A stretch of 64,000 nt of DNA. Origin: Arthrobacter sp. OV608. GTDB taxonomy: Bacteria > Actinomycetota > Actinomycetes > Actinomycetales > Micrococcaceae. Below the pieces are notes generated by a model that saw nothing but the letters and a program-made list of their open reading frames with translations, made no database searches and was not told the DNA's origin. This document shows, in pieces, positions 29,514 through 38,251 of this stretch. The stretch spans positions 1 through 64,000 of the forward strand of contig FOEZ01000008.1 in the NCBI GenBank assembly GCA_900110595.1, read 5' to 3'. A program made the translations under genes and the position numbers. Each line of letters opens with the position of its first letter. The first letter of the stretch is position 1.

Positions 29514-29895
29514 GATCGACCGGCGAGCCAGAACCATTGCCTGGATCCTGCTCGTCCTCGCCTCGCTGATCCTGATCGGCTACGGGATATGGCACGCCGG
29601 CTGGCACATGTGGCTCCCGGCTCCAGCAGAGCAGGAAGAGGTCTGGATCGCTAACCGCTACATCTTCGCCGGCTGCACGATGTCCCTCGCGGCCGCCGTC
29701 TGGTCCGGCGCACGGGACAACCGCGTCTGGGTGACAGTCTGCGTGGGGCTGCCAGGGCTTCTCGTGGGCGGGGCGACCTTGGATTCCCCGTACGACCTGA
29801 AGCGATACCTCGCCGTTGTCGTGGCGTTCCCGCTCGCCTTGGCCGGGGTCGTCGAGGTCATCAGGGTACGGGACCGACGGCAGAGGGGACTGTAG
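29485..29895 (+). CDS. Hypothetical membrane protein
   Basis: A 136-residue protein with about four membrane segments (IAWILLVLASLILIGYGIW, YIFAGCTMSLAAAVW, VWVTVCVGLPGLLVGGA, YLAVVVAFPLALAGVVEVI). The ATG overlaps the 3' end of the broken PH-like gene by about 30 bases. Not recognised. Confidence 0.5.
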   Translation: MPWTRPQSAEIDRRARTIAWILLVLASLILIGYGIWHAGWHMWLPAPAEQEEVWIANRYIFAGCTMSLAAAVWSGARDNRVWVTVCVGLPGLLVGGATLDSPYDLKRYLAVVVAFPLALAGVVEVIRVRDRRQRGL

Positions 29896-29905
29896 AGCAG
29901 AGGGA

Positions 29906-30148
29906 TCAGCCGTGTACTTTCCTGATTCTTAGCCGGCGCCGATGTCTCGGGACCTTGCCGGTTACTGCACCTTCGGCGCGCCATGGTCTGTAAGAGAGGC
30001 TGCTGACGGGTTCGGCCGTAGGTGGAGCGGAAGCGACGAGCGATGACCCACGCCGGCGGCGGCGCAACCGTAAGAGCACGAATACCGTCAAGCAGATCCA
30101 GGCGGTGGCAACACAGAAGATCAGGATCAACGCTGCGGTCGTGCTCAT
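29906..30148 (-). CDS. Small single-span membrane protein
   Basis: An 80-residue protein with one N-terminal membrane span (AALILIFCVATAWICLTVFVLL) and a strongly basic tail beginning RLRRRRR. The span resembles that of the 56-residue protein at 38252 (shared ATAW core and following Arg-rich stretch). The ribosome site is weak. Confidence 0.45.
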   Translation of the reverse strand: MSTTAALILIFCVATAWICLTVFVLLRLRRRRRGSSLVASAPPTAEPVSSLSYRPWRAEGAVTGKVPRHRRRLRIRKVHG

Positions 30149-30363
30149 GGCTCAGTGTAGGTGTGTAGCGAGGCGTCGGTTCCTCCATTCGCCCAAAGGG
30201 TTACGGACACGTGATTGCATCGATACAGCCGTTACCGGTTCATGATCTTCTGGCCACTGGTAACGCTCAGGCCGCGGGGCAGGACGCCCCGGGATCTGTG
30301 CTCCAAAGCGCGGCCTTCTCGTTCTGTTGGGTCACGGTTGAGCACCGCCGGCAGCGATGTGAC

Positions 30364-30462
30364 AAGGTCAGCGGCACCGAACCGACGACTTGTGCCCGGA
30401 CGAGTTCGAGGCTTGCCTTGGGCCGTAATCAGCGCTTGGATCGCAGCATGACTGCACCCGGA
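30364..30462. repeat. 99-bp block, copy A of duplicated segment
   Basis: Matches 41141-41239 with five mismatches in 99 aligned bases and no gap, at a constant offset of 10,777. It lies in the 408-base region before pspA. In copy B the block runs straight into the middle of a decayed pspA. No gene can be supported within 30149-30556; the block itself has no clear coding signal. Confidence 0.9.
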
Positions 30463-30556
30463 AGCGGCCCAATAGCGACAGGCGGTAGGAACCCGATTCT
30501 GGCCGTCCGATATGCCGTACACATAGGATGCAAATTCCACCGATAGAAAGACCCCC

Positions 30557-31285
30557 GTGAAGCAGAGTATTTTCGCCCGCGTCGCCCAGTTGGCAAAGGC
30601 CAACATCAACGCCCTCCTGGGTTCCAGCGAAGACCCACAGAAGATGCTGGACCAGATGGTCCGCGACTACTCGGAAAACATCCGTGAAGCCGAGGCGGCA
30701 GTCGCGCAGACTATCGGAAACCTCCGGATGGCCGAGGACGACCACGCCCGCGCCGTGAACGATGCCAATACCTGGGGCAACAAGGCCATCGCCGCCTCCC
30801 GCAAGGCGGACGAGTTCCGCGCCGCCGGGAACAGTGTGGACGCGGACAAGTTCGACGCCCTGGCCAAGGTCGCCCTTCAGCGGCAGATGACCGCCGAATC
30901 CACCGCCAAGGCAAGGGAACCGGCCCTGGCCACCCAAAACCAGGTCGTCGACAAGCTCAAGAGCGGCCTGGACCAGATGAAGGGCAAGCTGCACGAGCTG
31001 ACCGCCAAGCGCAACGAGCTGGTCAACCGCTCCCGAGTCGCCGCCGCCCAGTCTCAGGTCAACGATGCGCTCAAGTCCCTGGACGCCGGAGATCCGACCT
31101 CAGCCATCGGCCGGTACGAGCAGAACATCCGCCGCCAGGAAGCCACGGTCCGCGGCCAGCAGGAACTCGCCGCCTCATCCCTGGAAGCCCAGTTCGCCTC
31201 CCTGGAAGACCTCGGCGAGCAGACCGAAGTGGAAGCACGCCTCGCCGCACTGAAGTCCATCGACCGAAAAGCCATCGAATACTAG
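30557..31285 (+). CDS. pspA: PspA/IM30 family membrane-stress protein
   Basis: A 242-residue coiled-coil protein of the PspA/IM30/Vipp1 family, which binds the inner face of damaged membranes. The family start, with an amphipathic helix (SIFARVAQLAKANINALL) and DPQKMLDQMVRDY, is clear, and the rest is a charged Ala-rich helix, as in PspA. The length is normal. GTG start. It is followed on the opposite strand by a chain of small membrane-protein genes. A decayed partial copy lies at 41250. Confidence 0.87.
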   Translation: MKQSIFARVAQLAKANINALLGSSEDPQKMLDQMVRDYSENIREAEAAVAQTIGNLRMAEDDHARAVNDANTWGNKAIAASRKADEFRAAGNSVDADKFDALAKVALQRQMTAESTAKAREPALATQNQVVDKLKSGLDQMKGKLHELTAKRNELVNRSRVAAAQSQVNDALKSLDAGDPTSAIGRYEQNIRRQEATVRGQQELAASSLEAQFASLEDLGEQTEVEARLAALKSIDRKAIEY

Positions 31286-31353
31286 GCAGGCGTTTCTGAG
31301 GGCTCTGGACTTCACCGGTCTGTTGCCCTTTGGCGTCGCCGCGGCACGGGCAC

Positions 31354-31540
31354 CTACGCTGACTCGCGTCTTTTTGCGGTTCGCCGGCGGGCAAAGACCC
31401 ACCTGCCGGCCCAGAGCAGGACGACGAGAAACAGGGTTTCGGTGCCGTTCGGAGCCAGCCCGAACATCGCCAGGACGTAAGAGCACAAAGACAAGGAAGA
31501 CCGTCCCGGTGACAGCCAGGAGCCAGCCGCGGGCAGTCAT
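31354..31540 (-). pseudogene. Frameshifted small membrane protein gene
   Basis: The gene begins with an ATG overlapping the stop of the upstream gene and reads MTARGWLLAVTGTVFLVFVLL. After this the frame gives an arginine-rich sequence running antisense into pspA, while the adjacent frame continues a convincing membrane protein (YVLAMFGLAPNGTETLFLVV, LLWAGRWVFARRR) to a stop at 31354. A single-base indel near 31480 explains both. Intact it would be about 62 residues with two spans. Confidence 0.6.
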
Positions 31541-31701
31541 GCTCCTTCTCCGCCGCTGTTGACCCCAACCCGGGCCTTCTGCCGCTGCTCGTCCGCCTGG
31601 AGGATGCCTTCACGGACAGCGACGCGGATAACGCCGTAGAGGACGTAGAAGAAGACCGCCGCAAAGACCACGGTCAGGACCAAGCTGTCCAGAGCCATCA
31701 T
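31537..31701 (-). CDS. Small single-span membrane protein (DUF6019-like)
   Basis: A 54-residue protein starting with two Met codons, with one span (LVLTVVFAAVFFYVLYGVI) and a charged tail RVAVREGILQADEQRQKAR. The layout resembles DUF6019. Its first ATGs overlap the stop of the upstream gene at 31698 and its own stop overlaps the ATG of the frameshifted gene at 31540, so three genes form a coupled chain. Confidence 0.6.
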   Translation of the reverse strand: MMALDSLVLTVVFAAVFFYVLYGVIRVAVREGILQADEQRQKARVGVNSGGEGA

Positions 31702-32342
31702 CCCTGCCCGCGCTCCTCGGGCCAGTACTTCTGGGCGCCTGCTGCGGCATCGCGGAGCAGGTTGCCGTCCATGGTGATAGAGGTCTCCGGCATTCCCAGC
31801 TCTGCCCATTGGGCTACCAGACGGAGGTCTCCGGCCGGGGGCAACGGCCAAAGCCATACGCTGCCCTTACCGGCCATTTCGTCGTCGCCTCCATTGCCAC
31901 CGTTTCCTTGAAGGATGAGGACCGGCGGGTCGGGCTGCTTGGCGGTTCCCGGAGGATAGCGGCCGTGCAGAGTTGAGTCGGCCCGGGCCTTGGCCCCGTC
32001 GGGCAGCTGGACACCGAGGAGGAGGGCTGCGAAGGGACGTCGTTCTATGGGCTGCATGCTGTGCGGGTGACCGAAGAACGCCGCATTCAGCTGAGCCCAG
32101 GCTTCATCGTCTTCGTAACCCCGCCGGAGTGTCCATGTCAGATCGAAGGAGCAACCGGTCGAATAGACCTTCGCGAGTTCGACAGCCATGATGAACGTCT
32201 GGCTGCGGTGCAGGAACTGTCCGATGCGAACGACTGCCGGCAGCTCGTGGGCCGGCGCACCAGCCCAGGCCGGGGGAACGTACCGGACGGTCCTGCCGCG
32301 GCGTGGTTCTTCGGGTACGGGCAGGTCTCGGAAGAACGTCAT
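31698..32342 (-). CDS. Hypothetical protein heading a three-gene chain
   Basis: A 214-residue soluble protein that I do not recognise. The N-terminus MTFFRDLPVPEEP is followed by a Trp- and Arg-rich body and a segment LILQGNGGNGGDDEM, ending AQKYWPEERGQG. The ATG at 32342 has AAGGA five bases upstream. Its stop overlaps the start of the 54-residue membrane protein, pointing to joint function. Confidence 0.55.
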   Translation of the reverse strand: MTFFRDLPVPEEPRRGRTVRYVPPAWAGAPAHELPAVVRIGQFLHRSQTFIMAVELAKVYSTGCSFDLTWTLRRGYEDDEAWAQLNAAFFGHPHSMQPIERRPFAALLLGVQLPDGAKARADSTLHGRYPPGTAKQPDPPVLILQGNGGNGGDDEMAGKGSVWLWPLPPAGDLRLVAQWAELGMPETSITMDGNLLRDAAAGAQKYWPEERGQG

Positions 32343-32548
32343 GGTCATCCTTAGCTGGCTGATGGCAACCGACCAGCGGAGCCGCGGCGTGAGCCACTCT
32401 GGATCCCCCAATCCGTCCTAACCTCGCCAGTCTAGCCATACGGATCTCCCTGGGGGCGACAGCAAGGGGGCGCCACTGCCCAACTCAGCTCCTCACGTGC
32501 TGCTCACAATTGATGGCAGGTGACTGCATCCAGTTGTAGGCTCCGGAT

Positions 32549-32848
32549 ATGTCAGAGTCGGAAGGTCGCAAGCGCCTTCGGCCGCAAATGGGGCGAGGCA
32601 GTTGGCGCTTCAGCATGTGGGCGTTCGGCCTGCAGATCCCAATCAGTGCGTTTCTTGCGATTACCCGGCTCGTTTCAAGTCCAGACGATGGTCAGGACGT
32701 CCTTGGCTTCTGGATTTACACGGTGTTGTTCCTCTTGGCCACTGGGCAGGTTGTGCACCTGCTGTATGTGCGGCGGAACGATGCCCCTTTTTGGGCTGAG
32801 GATGAAGCTCGCCGGGAAGAAATCGAGCGCCGAGGCCGACTCCTCTGA
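32549..32848 (+). CDS. Small two-span membrane protein
   Basis: A 99-residue protein with a basic start, two spans (MWAFGLQIPISAFLAI and IYTVLFLLATGQVVHLLYV) and an acidic, Arg-rich tail (WAEDEARREEIERRG). No family recognised. It stands alone on the plus strand upstream of the toxin-antitoxin pair. Confidence 0.55.
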   Translation: MSESEGRKRLRPQMGRGSWRFSMWAFGLQIPISAFLAITRLVSSPDDGQDVLGFWIYTVLFLLATGQVVHLLYVRRNDAPFWAEDEARREEIERRGRLL

Positions 32849-33030
32849 GCGGGCCCAGACATAGAACAGGGTCAGCCGACGAATGCTCAAGGACGAAGGG
32901 GAGTCTGCGCCAGAGCACCCTCTGCACAGGCTCTTTGGCATATGGCATGCTCTGCCCAGCAAGACCGCTGTGAAGATGGCGACTGTCGACCGGCCTTCCC
33001 TGCGATCTGCCCAACAGATACTGTTGGGTT

Positions 33031-33552
33031 ATGGAAAAGCAGCGGAAGGCCGTAGAGCAGACTGTGATCCTGAAGGGTGACGGCCGGGAGACCACGGTCA
33101 AAATGCGCAACGGTGTCATCCTTCTCCCCAAGGGGTTCAAAGTTACGCCCGGCCGTACCGTCCGCCGGGGCAAGGCCCCCGCTAAAACGGTCACGGTCAA
33201 CCTGGCCGGCCTGAAAGACGCCCCGGACTACGGCCCTCGGGCCATCACCCAACGCCTGGTGAACGCGCTCGGCAACAACGCCGTGGCGGCCCTGCTCGGG
33301 GTCAACAAGGACAGGCCTGGCCGCTGGGTCTCCGGGCAGGATGCACCGAACGAAGAAAACCGTGCACAGCTTGCGGACCTGGACGCCCTGGTGGGTCACC
33401 TGCACAGTGCGTTCACCCCGACCCAGGCCAGGTTGTGGCTCGAAGGCCAGGACCCGCATCTGGGAGCCCGCCCCATCGACGTGTACCGGCTTGAAGGCGC
33501 TGCCCCGGTTATCGAGGCGATCCGCGCCTTTGAACAGGGAGCGTTCGCCTAG
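33031..33552 (+). CDS. Xre/MbcA/ParS-type antitoxin
   Basis: A 173-residue antitoxin of the RES-Xre type. The central region (ITQRLVNALGNNAVAALLGV, then RPGRWVSG) is a helix-turn-helix, and the C-terminal block LGARPIDVYRLEGAAPVIEAI is the DUF2384 toxin-binding domain found in ParS and MbcA. The first 50 residues, rich in basic and beta-branched residues, are an unusual N-terminal extension. The gene directly abuts the RES toxin gene with no gap. It should neutralise the toxin and repress the operon. Confidence 0.82.
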   Translation: MEKQRKAVEQTVILKGDGRETTVKMRNGVILLPKGFKVTPGRTVRRGKAPAKTVTVNLAGLKDAPDYGPRAITQRLVNALGNNAVAALLGVNKDRPGRWVSGQDAPNEENRAQLADLDALVGHLHSAFTPTQARLWLEGQDPHLGARPIDVYRLEGAAPVIEAIRAFEQGAFA

Positions 33553-34107
33553 GTGGAGTTCTGGCGCGTATTCAATTGGCACCCTGACGCCTCAACCCCG
33601 GCGGAGAACGGGCACCCGCTCTATATCTGGCCGCGGCAGGGAGCCGGCAGGGTGGACGACCCGGACCGGGAATACATAGTGCTCTACGTGGGTGACTCGG
33701 CTGAAGGAGCCGCGGCGGAGGCGTTCGGCCGGTATCCGTTGTGGACCTCTGACATCCTTGCCCCGCCGCCAGGGACACCGGACGGCACCAGGAAGGCGCT
33801 GGTGAAGTACGAAGGGGATCCGCCGATCCTGGATCTGGACGACCCGGAGACGCTGCAGGAATGGTCGCTGCGCCCCAGCAACGTTGTCTCCCGTGACCGG
33901 GCATCCACCCAGCAGTGGGCACGGTCCATGTACGAAACCGCAGATTACGCCGGTCTCTCCTGGTGGTCCTTTTACGAGCCCCGCTGGGCCAGTTTCGGAT
34001 TGTGGGACGTTACCGGGCTGACGGTATCCGGCGATCCTGAGCCACTGACCATGGCCCACGACGCCGTCCAGGATGCAGCTGCACTGATTAGGCGTGTCAT
34101 TAGCTAG
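33553..34107 (+). CDS. RES-domain toxin (NAD-degrading type)
   Basis: A 184-residue RES protein. Residues matching the family triad are Arg5 in FWRVF, Glu56 in AAAEAFGR and Ser139 in LSWWSFYEP. Characterised relatives (MbcT, ParT, Res) consume NAD+ or ADP-ribosylate a host enzyme. Its GTG begins on the base after the antitoxin stop, so synthesis is coupled. No ribosome site of its own is visible. The toxin sequence appears full length and not frameshifted. Confidence 0.8.
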   Translation: MEFWRVFNWHPDASTPAENGHPLYIWPRQGAGRVDDPDREYIVLYVGDSAEGAAAEAFGRYPLWTSDILAPPPGTPDGTRKALVKYEGDPPILDLDDPETLQEWSLRPSNVVSRDRASTQQWARSMYETADYAGLSWWSFYEPRWASFGLWDVTGLTVSGDPEPLTMAHDAVQDAAALIRRVIS

Positions 34108-34223
34108 GCATGCTGGGCCGAAACCAGGGGGACTGAGCCGCCCGGCAGCTCAACGGCGTTCCAGCCACCACGCGTGGAGCTCGCCGCTGTTCTTCAGGAC
34201 CATCCCGTGAATGCGTTCTCTCG

Positions 34224-35111
34224 TCACTCGCCGAGGTCGAAGTCCAGGTCCAGGTCTTCGGGGGAGTGGACCTCCCGCCACGTTTCCGTCACCCGTGCGC
34301 TGGGCAGGGCTGCAGCGATGGGCATCCTGTCCACGGCCATGAGCTGGTCGAGGTCCAGGCCGGTGAGCGCTGCGATGTCCCGGATGGGTACCTGGAAGGT
34401 CCGGAACGGCCCCAGCGGCGGGGCCTCGTCGGTCACCCCGGGCCGAGGGACGTCCGGGAGGTCGGCCAGGGATGGTGTCTGGTCCACGACGTAGCCGGTG
34501 GCGGCCAGTTCACCATGGTGCAGGAAGGCGGCGACCTTAAAGAAGCGCAGCGGGATGTCCACTCCCCGATAGACCGGGTCGGTGGCGCCAAAGACCGGCC
34601 CGGTGAACACGGCAATCCGGCGGCTGTTGTCCGCGGCGTTCTCCTGCAGGTAGGACTCCAGCCCTAGCCAGAGTTCCATGCCCTGGTTGAACTTGGCCAC
34701 CTGCGGGGCCGCATTGGTGTAGTAGAACGTGTCCTCGTTCGCCTGGGCAGCCTCGGCCCGGGTATCGCCCCACACCGCAGAGGCGCGGCGGACCAGATGG
34801 CCGCGGTCCAGGTCGTTGCGGGCATAGACCCGTTCGCCGGTCTGCTGGTCCTCCGGCAGGCGCGGGTCCAGCCGCCACCGGATCCCGGCCCGGTCCAGCT
34901 CCATCAGCTTCTGCCCGTCCATGGCCAGGGCAGTCACCGCGGCAAGCCGCTTGTCCGGGCGCATCAAGACCGAGAAATGCGTGTACGGGAGCAGGACAGT
35001 CTCCACGCCGGGCAGCTCGGGGATCGGGACCGGGACGCAGAGGAAACCGGCATCGTACCCCGCCCGGCCCGCCACGTCCCGGGCGGTGGCGACCTGCGCC
35101 TCATGCGTCAT
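34224..35111 (-). CDS. DNA/RNA non-specific endonuclease
   Basis: A 295-residue beta-beta-alpha-metal nuclease. The catalytic DRGHLVRR lies at residues 102-109 with His105 as base, and the metal-site region follows as YYTNAAPQVAKFNQGMELWLGLE near residue 130. No signal peptide is seen, so it would act in the cell or be delivered some other way. The C-terminal end is acidic. A decayed copy of its first codons and upstream DNA lies at 42571-42767. No immunity gene is recognised beside it. Confidence 0.82.
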   Translation of the reverse strand: MTHEAQVATARDVAGRAGYDAGFLCVPVPIPELPGVETVLLPYTHFSVLMRPDKRLAAVTALAMDGQKLMELDRAGIRWRLDPRLPEDQQTGERVYARNDLDRGHLVRRASAVWGDTRAEAAQANEDTFYYTNAAPQVAKFNQGMELWLGLESYLQENAADNSRRIAVFTGPVFGATDPVYRGVDIPLRFFKVAAFLHHGELAATGYVVDQTPSLADLPDVPRPGVTDEAPPLGPFRTFQVPIRDIAALTGLDLDQLMAVDRMPIAAALPSARVTETWREVHSPEDLDLDFDLGE

Positions 35112-35284
35112 CAGTTAATCCATGCCCGGACCCTAGCAGCCGCACATGACCGTGGGCTGAACGCTAGGGGCAGGGGCCAGGTTATGCCCCGCTGTCACCG
35201 GGCAATGCCTGAGTGGGTGCCTTCCGTTAGCCCGCGGGCGGACCAATCCCGCCCGCGGGCGGAATCGCCTATCGGATCAGCTGG

Positions 35285-36073
35285 TCACTTGTCGGACTTG
35301 AACACGATCGAGTCGAAGACGACGCGTGCCTCTCTCGTCAGTTCAGGATTGATTGATTCGGCGATATTGCCCACCGCGACGACAGCGCGCTGACCGTTGA
35401 GGTCGGCCACCCGGTAGGTTTCGCGTTGGCCCCGAGTCGAGTACCCGTGTGTGCAGGTAAATCTATTTTCTGAGTGGATACATAACCTGTCGGCGTCGCA
35501 GGCGTTGATGTCCACATCGCCCTCGACCGAGTGGTCGAACTCAAAGCCGGAGTCATTGCCGACCATGACCTTGGTGGGAGAGGTACTTGCCGTTGACGCC
35601 TGCGCCGCCATAGCCTTGATGAAGGCCTCGGCCGACGGACCGACATCGGCAAGAGCGCCCATCCACTTGCATACGTCCATCGACACATAGTTGGCAGGCC
35701 AAAGAGTTATGTAGACGGCCCATTCAGCCGGGTGATCCGGGTCGTCCTTGCCCAGGCTTTTGCTGTCAAGAGCAAACCAGCCGTCTGGGACGGTGATCTC
35801 GAAAGGTTCCGTATAGCCGGCGACGGGGACGAGGTATGTGCCGGCGTCGATGTCGCCACTCTCCGGCAGCGGTCGGACCGTGCGAGTGTCGCCACTCTCC
35901 GGCAGCGGTGAGACGGTGCGAGCCTCCATAGTCGGAGAACTGGTTGACAGGAAGGGGACGTCGTCGGGCTCATACTCGCACCCGCCGAGACATGAAATCA
36001 GTGCGACAGTCACCAAGGGCAAGAGTTGGCGCGACCGCTGAGCGGCTTTTTCGAGAGGTGTCATGGAGCTCAT
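35285..36073 (-). CDS. Hypothetical lipoprotein with tandem 12-residue repeat
   Basis: A 262-residue secreted protein. The N-terminus is basic with a hydrophobic stretch LLPLVTVALISCLGGC, giving a lipobox LGGC. Two near-identical copies of RTVxPLPESGDx follow in the linker (residues about 50-75), then a globular domain with PDGWFALD and four further Cys residues (VCKWM, NACDADRLC, FTCTHG), which may form disulfides. ATG 36073 follows GGTGGATCG. Function unknown. Confidence 0.65.
   Translation of the reverse strand: MSSMTPLEKAAQRSRQLLPLVTVALISCLGGCEYEPDDVPFLSTSSPTMEARTVSPLPESGDTRTVRPLPESGDIDAGTYLVPVAGYTEPFEITVPDGWFALDSKSLGKDDPDHPAEWAVYITLWPANYVSMDVCKWMGALADVGPSAEAFIKAMAAQASTASTSPTKVMVGNDSGFEFDHSVEGDVDINACDADRLCIHSENRFTCTHGYSTRGQRETYRVADLNGQRAVVAVGNIAESINPELTREARVVFDSIVFKSDK
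35851..35922. repeat. Two 36-bp tandem repeats inside the lipoprotein gene
   Basis: Units 35851-35886 and 35887-35922 both start TGTCGCCACTCTCCGGCAGC and differ at three of 36 bases. They are in frame and give the duplicated 12-residue linker. Confidence 0.9.
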
Positions 36074-36375
36074 CGATCCACCAAGCCGCTACAGGGGTAC
36101 TGTGGGGCCCCGCAGCCGGGTGGCCCCGCGGGCGGCCCAAGATGGGATGCCGTCGCCTCAAGTCTCCTCCGGCACAGAACTCGTGACAATGAAGAGTGGT
36201 ACGGAGAACACGCTCAGCACAGTTCGGGCACGGAAAACCGACGGTACTGTACTCCAGCTGCTCGACGACTGACATGCGGCCAGGATAGGACCGCGGCCTC
36301 CGTGTGGGTATGCAAGAATCCCAGCAGGATCTGCCATATTGGTGCCAGTTCGGGCAACTGAAGGGGTGAGGATCA

Positions 36376-36774
36376 ATGGCCGCGTGGGGCTACATGCCGT
36401 TTGAGAACGACGACGCGCTGGACTGGCTGGACGAACTCGAAGCCGGCGGTGCGGACGTTATCCGTGGGGCGCTGGCCAAAACCAACGGCGGCTACGTCCG
36501 AGCACAAGAGGGCAGCATCGCCATCGCGGCCGCCGATATCACCGCAGCCTGCCAGGGCAACCCGTCCGGGGACCTGCCCGAGCATGTCGCCGACTGGGTG
36601 ACCGCACACGGGGCCGAGCTCACCCCCGAAGACGTGGAGCTGGCGTTGGAAGCGGTAGGACGCGTGGTCGGGGAGAAGTCCGAGCTGGCCGAGCTGTGGG
36701 ACGACGCCGACGAGCCCGAATGGCGAGAATCCCTCGACGACCTGTCGGAGAGGCTGCGCGCGGCCCTCCGGTAG
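36376..36774 (+). CDS. DUF4259 protein
   Basis: A 132-residue acidic protein starting MAAWGYMPFENDDALDWLDEL, the hallmark of DUF4259, followed by an all-helical body. GTGAGGATCA precedes the ATG. No function is known for the family; members are common in accessory regions of actinobacteria. Confidence 0.8.
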   Translation: MAAWGYMPFENDDALDWLDELEAGGADVIRGALAKTNGGYVRAQEGSIAIAAADITAACQGNPSGDLPEHVADWVTAHGAELTPEDVELALEAVGRVVGEKSELAELWDDADEPEWRESLDDLSERLRAALR

Positions 36775-36852
36775 CGTGCAGCGCCGGCCGTCAGCCGATG
36801 TGTTCTTCCAGAGACTGACGATCAACTGCCATCCGGAAGGTTGAACCCGCAG

Positions 36853-37215
36853 CTATCTGCGGTGGGTGTCCTTGCTGAGCATGAATACTGCGGGCAGTCC
36901 TGCGATCAGGGCGGGGATAATCAGGAGTGGACCGTAACCGGGAATGGCAACTGATGCGACCGCCGCACCAACAGTCGCTGCCAACGAAATGACCAGGGCG
37001 ATGGCCAGGCTCCTGCGTTCATCGCGGGCGTTGAACAAACGAAAGCATCCAAGAGCGGCAGTCGCCACAGCAGAGGCGACGATGACGACCGAAACCACTC
37101 CCGCCCCTGGTCCCGGAACATCTTTGAGTCGGTCGATAAGGGCGATCGGAATTACCAGCATCCAGCAACTGAGAAGTATCGCGACTAAGCAGCCGCCCAG
37201 CCGCCGTCTGGGCAC
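36853..37215 (-). CDS. Hypothetical four-span membrane protein
   Basis: A 120-residue protein with about four hydrophobic segments (CLVAILLSCWMLVIPIALI, VVSVVIVASAVATAALG, LAIALVISLAATVGAAVA, GPLLIIPALIAGLPAVFML) and little else. It starts at a GTG. It is convergent with the DUF4259 gene. Not recognised. Confidence 0.55.
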   Translation of the reverse strand: MPRRRLGGCLVAILLSCWMLVIPIALIDRLKDVPGPGAGVVSVVIVASAVATAALGCFRLFNARDERRSLAIALVISLAATVGAAVASVAIPGYGPLLIIPALIAGLPAVFMLSKDTHRR

Positions 37216-37358
37216 CGCTTCCAGGACGTAGATTTGTTCTTAGGAAGGTCCACCTGATGAACGTGGCGATGGGCTGCCGGCGGCGGTGGCTGCGATGGCC
37301 GGGCGGTATTTTCAAGCATTATTTCCCCCGAAATGTTGTTGCTTGGCGTCTCTCCACA

Positions 37359-38020
37359 CTACTCGCGGTCTCTAATTCGCCTCTGGGCGCTGCGCGCGCG
37401 GCCTTGTCGCCAGCCGGGGACGACCTCGTCCAGCTGTTTCTCCTTGGCCGCGTCGAGTTTCCCCGCCCGACGGGTGATCCGTTGGGTATGCAGCCAGACG
37501 CCCAGGGTGCGTTCCGACTGGTCCTCGGTCTTATTGTGCCGGGCCCACTGGTTGTCGGCGGCCAGGTAGGCGGCCGCCTGGTCCAGGGGCTGCTTCCAGC
37601 GGGCCTCGTCGGCGTCCCGCTTCGTCGGGTACTCCCGCCAGCCGGGGACCTGGTTCAGGGCAGCGTAGGCAGGGGAGAGGCTTCCCTCGGATGCCTCCTT
37701 GCGGCGGCGTGGCAGCCAATTAGCCAACGCCGACTCTCGTGCAGACCGACCCCTTACGGGCAGCCGGTCCTCGGACGCGTAAAAGGCGAGGATGTCGTCA
37801 AGGTTCTGCTGGCCGGCAACGGCGAGCCGCGGCCCAGCAGGCGGCAGGGCCTCGCGATGTTCAGACCTCAGACCGGGCTCCAGTTTTGCGGCAATAGCCA
37901 GGTGTAGCGCACCACCGATGGAGCCACGCCAGCCCCGGCGGCGATCCTCGGAGCGCTGGTGCCCTTGCTGTACATCATGACCCACTCCGGGTGTGGTGCA
38001 GGGCGTTTGACCTGGGTCAT
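37359..38020 (-). pseudogene. Frameshifted helicase-associated (HA) domain protein gene
   Basis: The first frame, from the ATG at 38020, reads MTQVKRPAPHPEWVMMYSKG and APRIAAGAGVAPSVVRY, a helix-turn-helix, then hits a stop. The adjacent frame continues HLAIAAKLEPGLRSEHREAL and two helicase-associated repeats (one with LANWLPRRRKEASEGSL, one with LGVWLHTQRITRRAGKL) to 37359. Loss of one C in a TACCACC-like run near 37903 accounts for the shift. Intact it would be about 220 residues. Confidence 0.68.
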
Positions 38021-38025
38021 GGGGT

Positions 38026-38190
38026 TTACGGGTTGTTCCTCGGCGGGGCAGCACGTTTCAGCTCGGTGATCCGCAGCCGAAGGAAGACGATGACCAACAC
38101 CAGGGCGTACACCGCCAGGCCGGCCAGGACGATGCTGAGTGCCGCGGACAGAATGCCGAGGATGCCAAACGCGGGACTGAGACTAAACAT
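38026..38190 (-). CDS. Small single-span membrane protein
   Basis: A 54-residue protein, MFSLSPAFGILGI then a long span (AALSIVLAGLAVYALVLVIV) and a basic tail FLRLRITELKRAAPPR. GGGGGTAGCA lies before the ATG. It is 5 bases upstream of the frameshifted HA gene on the same strand. Same general design as the other short membrane proteins of this region. Confidence 0.55.
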   Translation of the reverse strand: MFSLSPAFGILGILSAALSIVLAGLAVYALVLVIVFLRLRITELKRAAPPRNNP

Positions 38191-38251
38191 TGCTACCCCC
38201 AAATAGTCGTTGCCCCTAGGCTACGCGGTCGGCAAGGGGCCCTGGCTATCT

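Noticed and set aside
37257..37907. 216-codon plus-strand frame
   Set aside because: It is antisense to the helicase-associated-domain pseudogene, whose repeats are clear on the minus strand.
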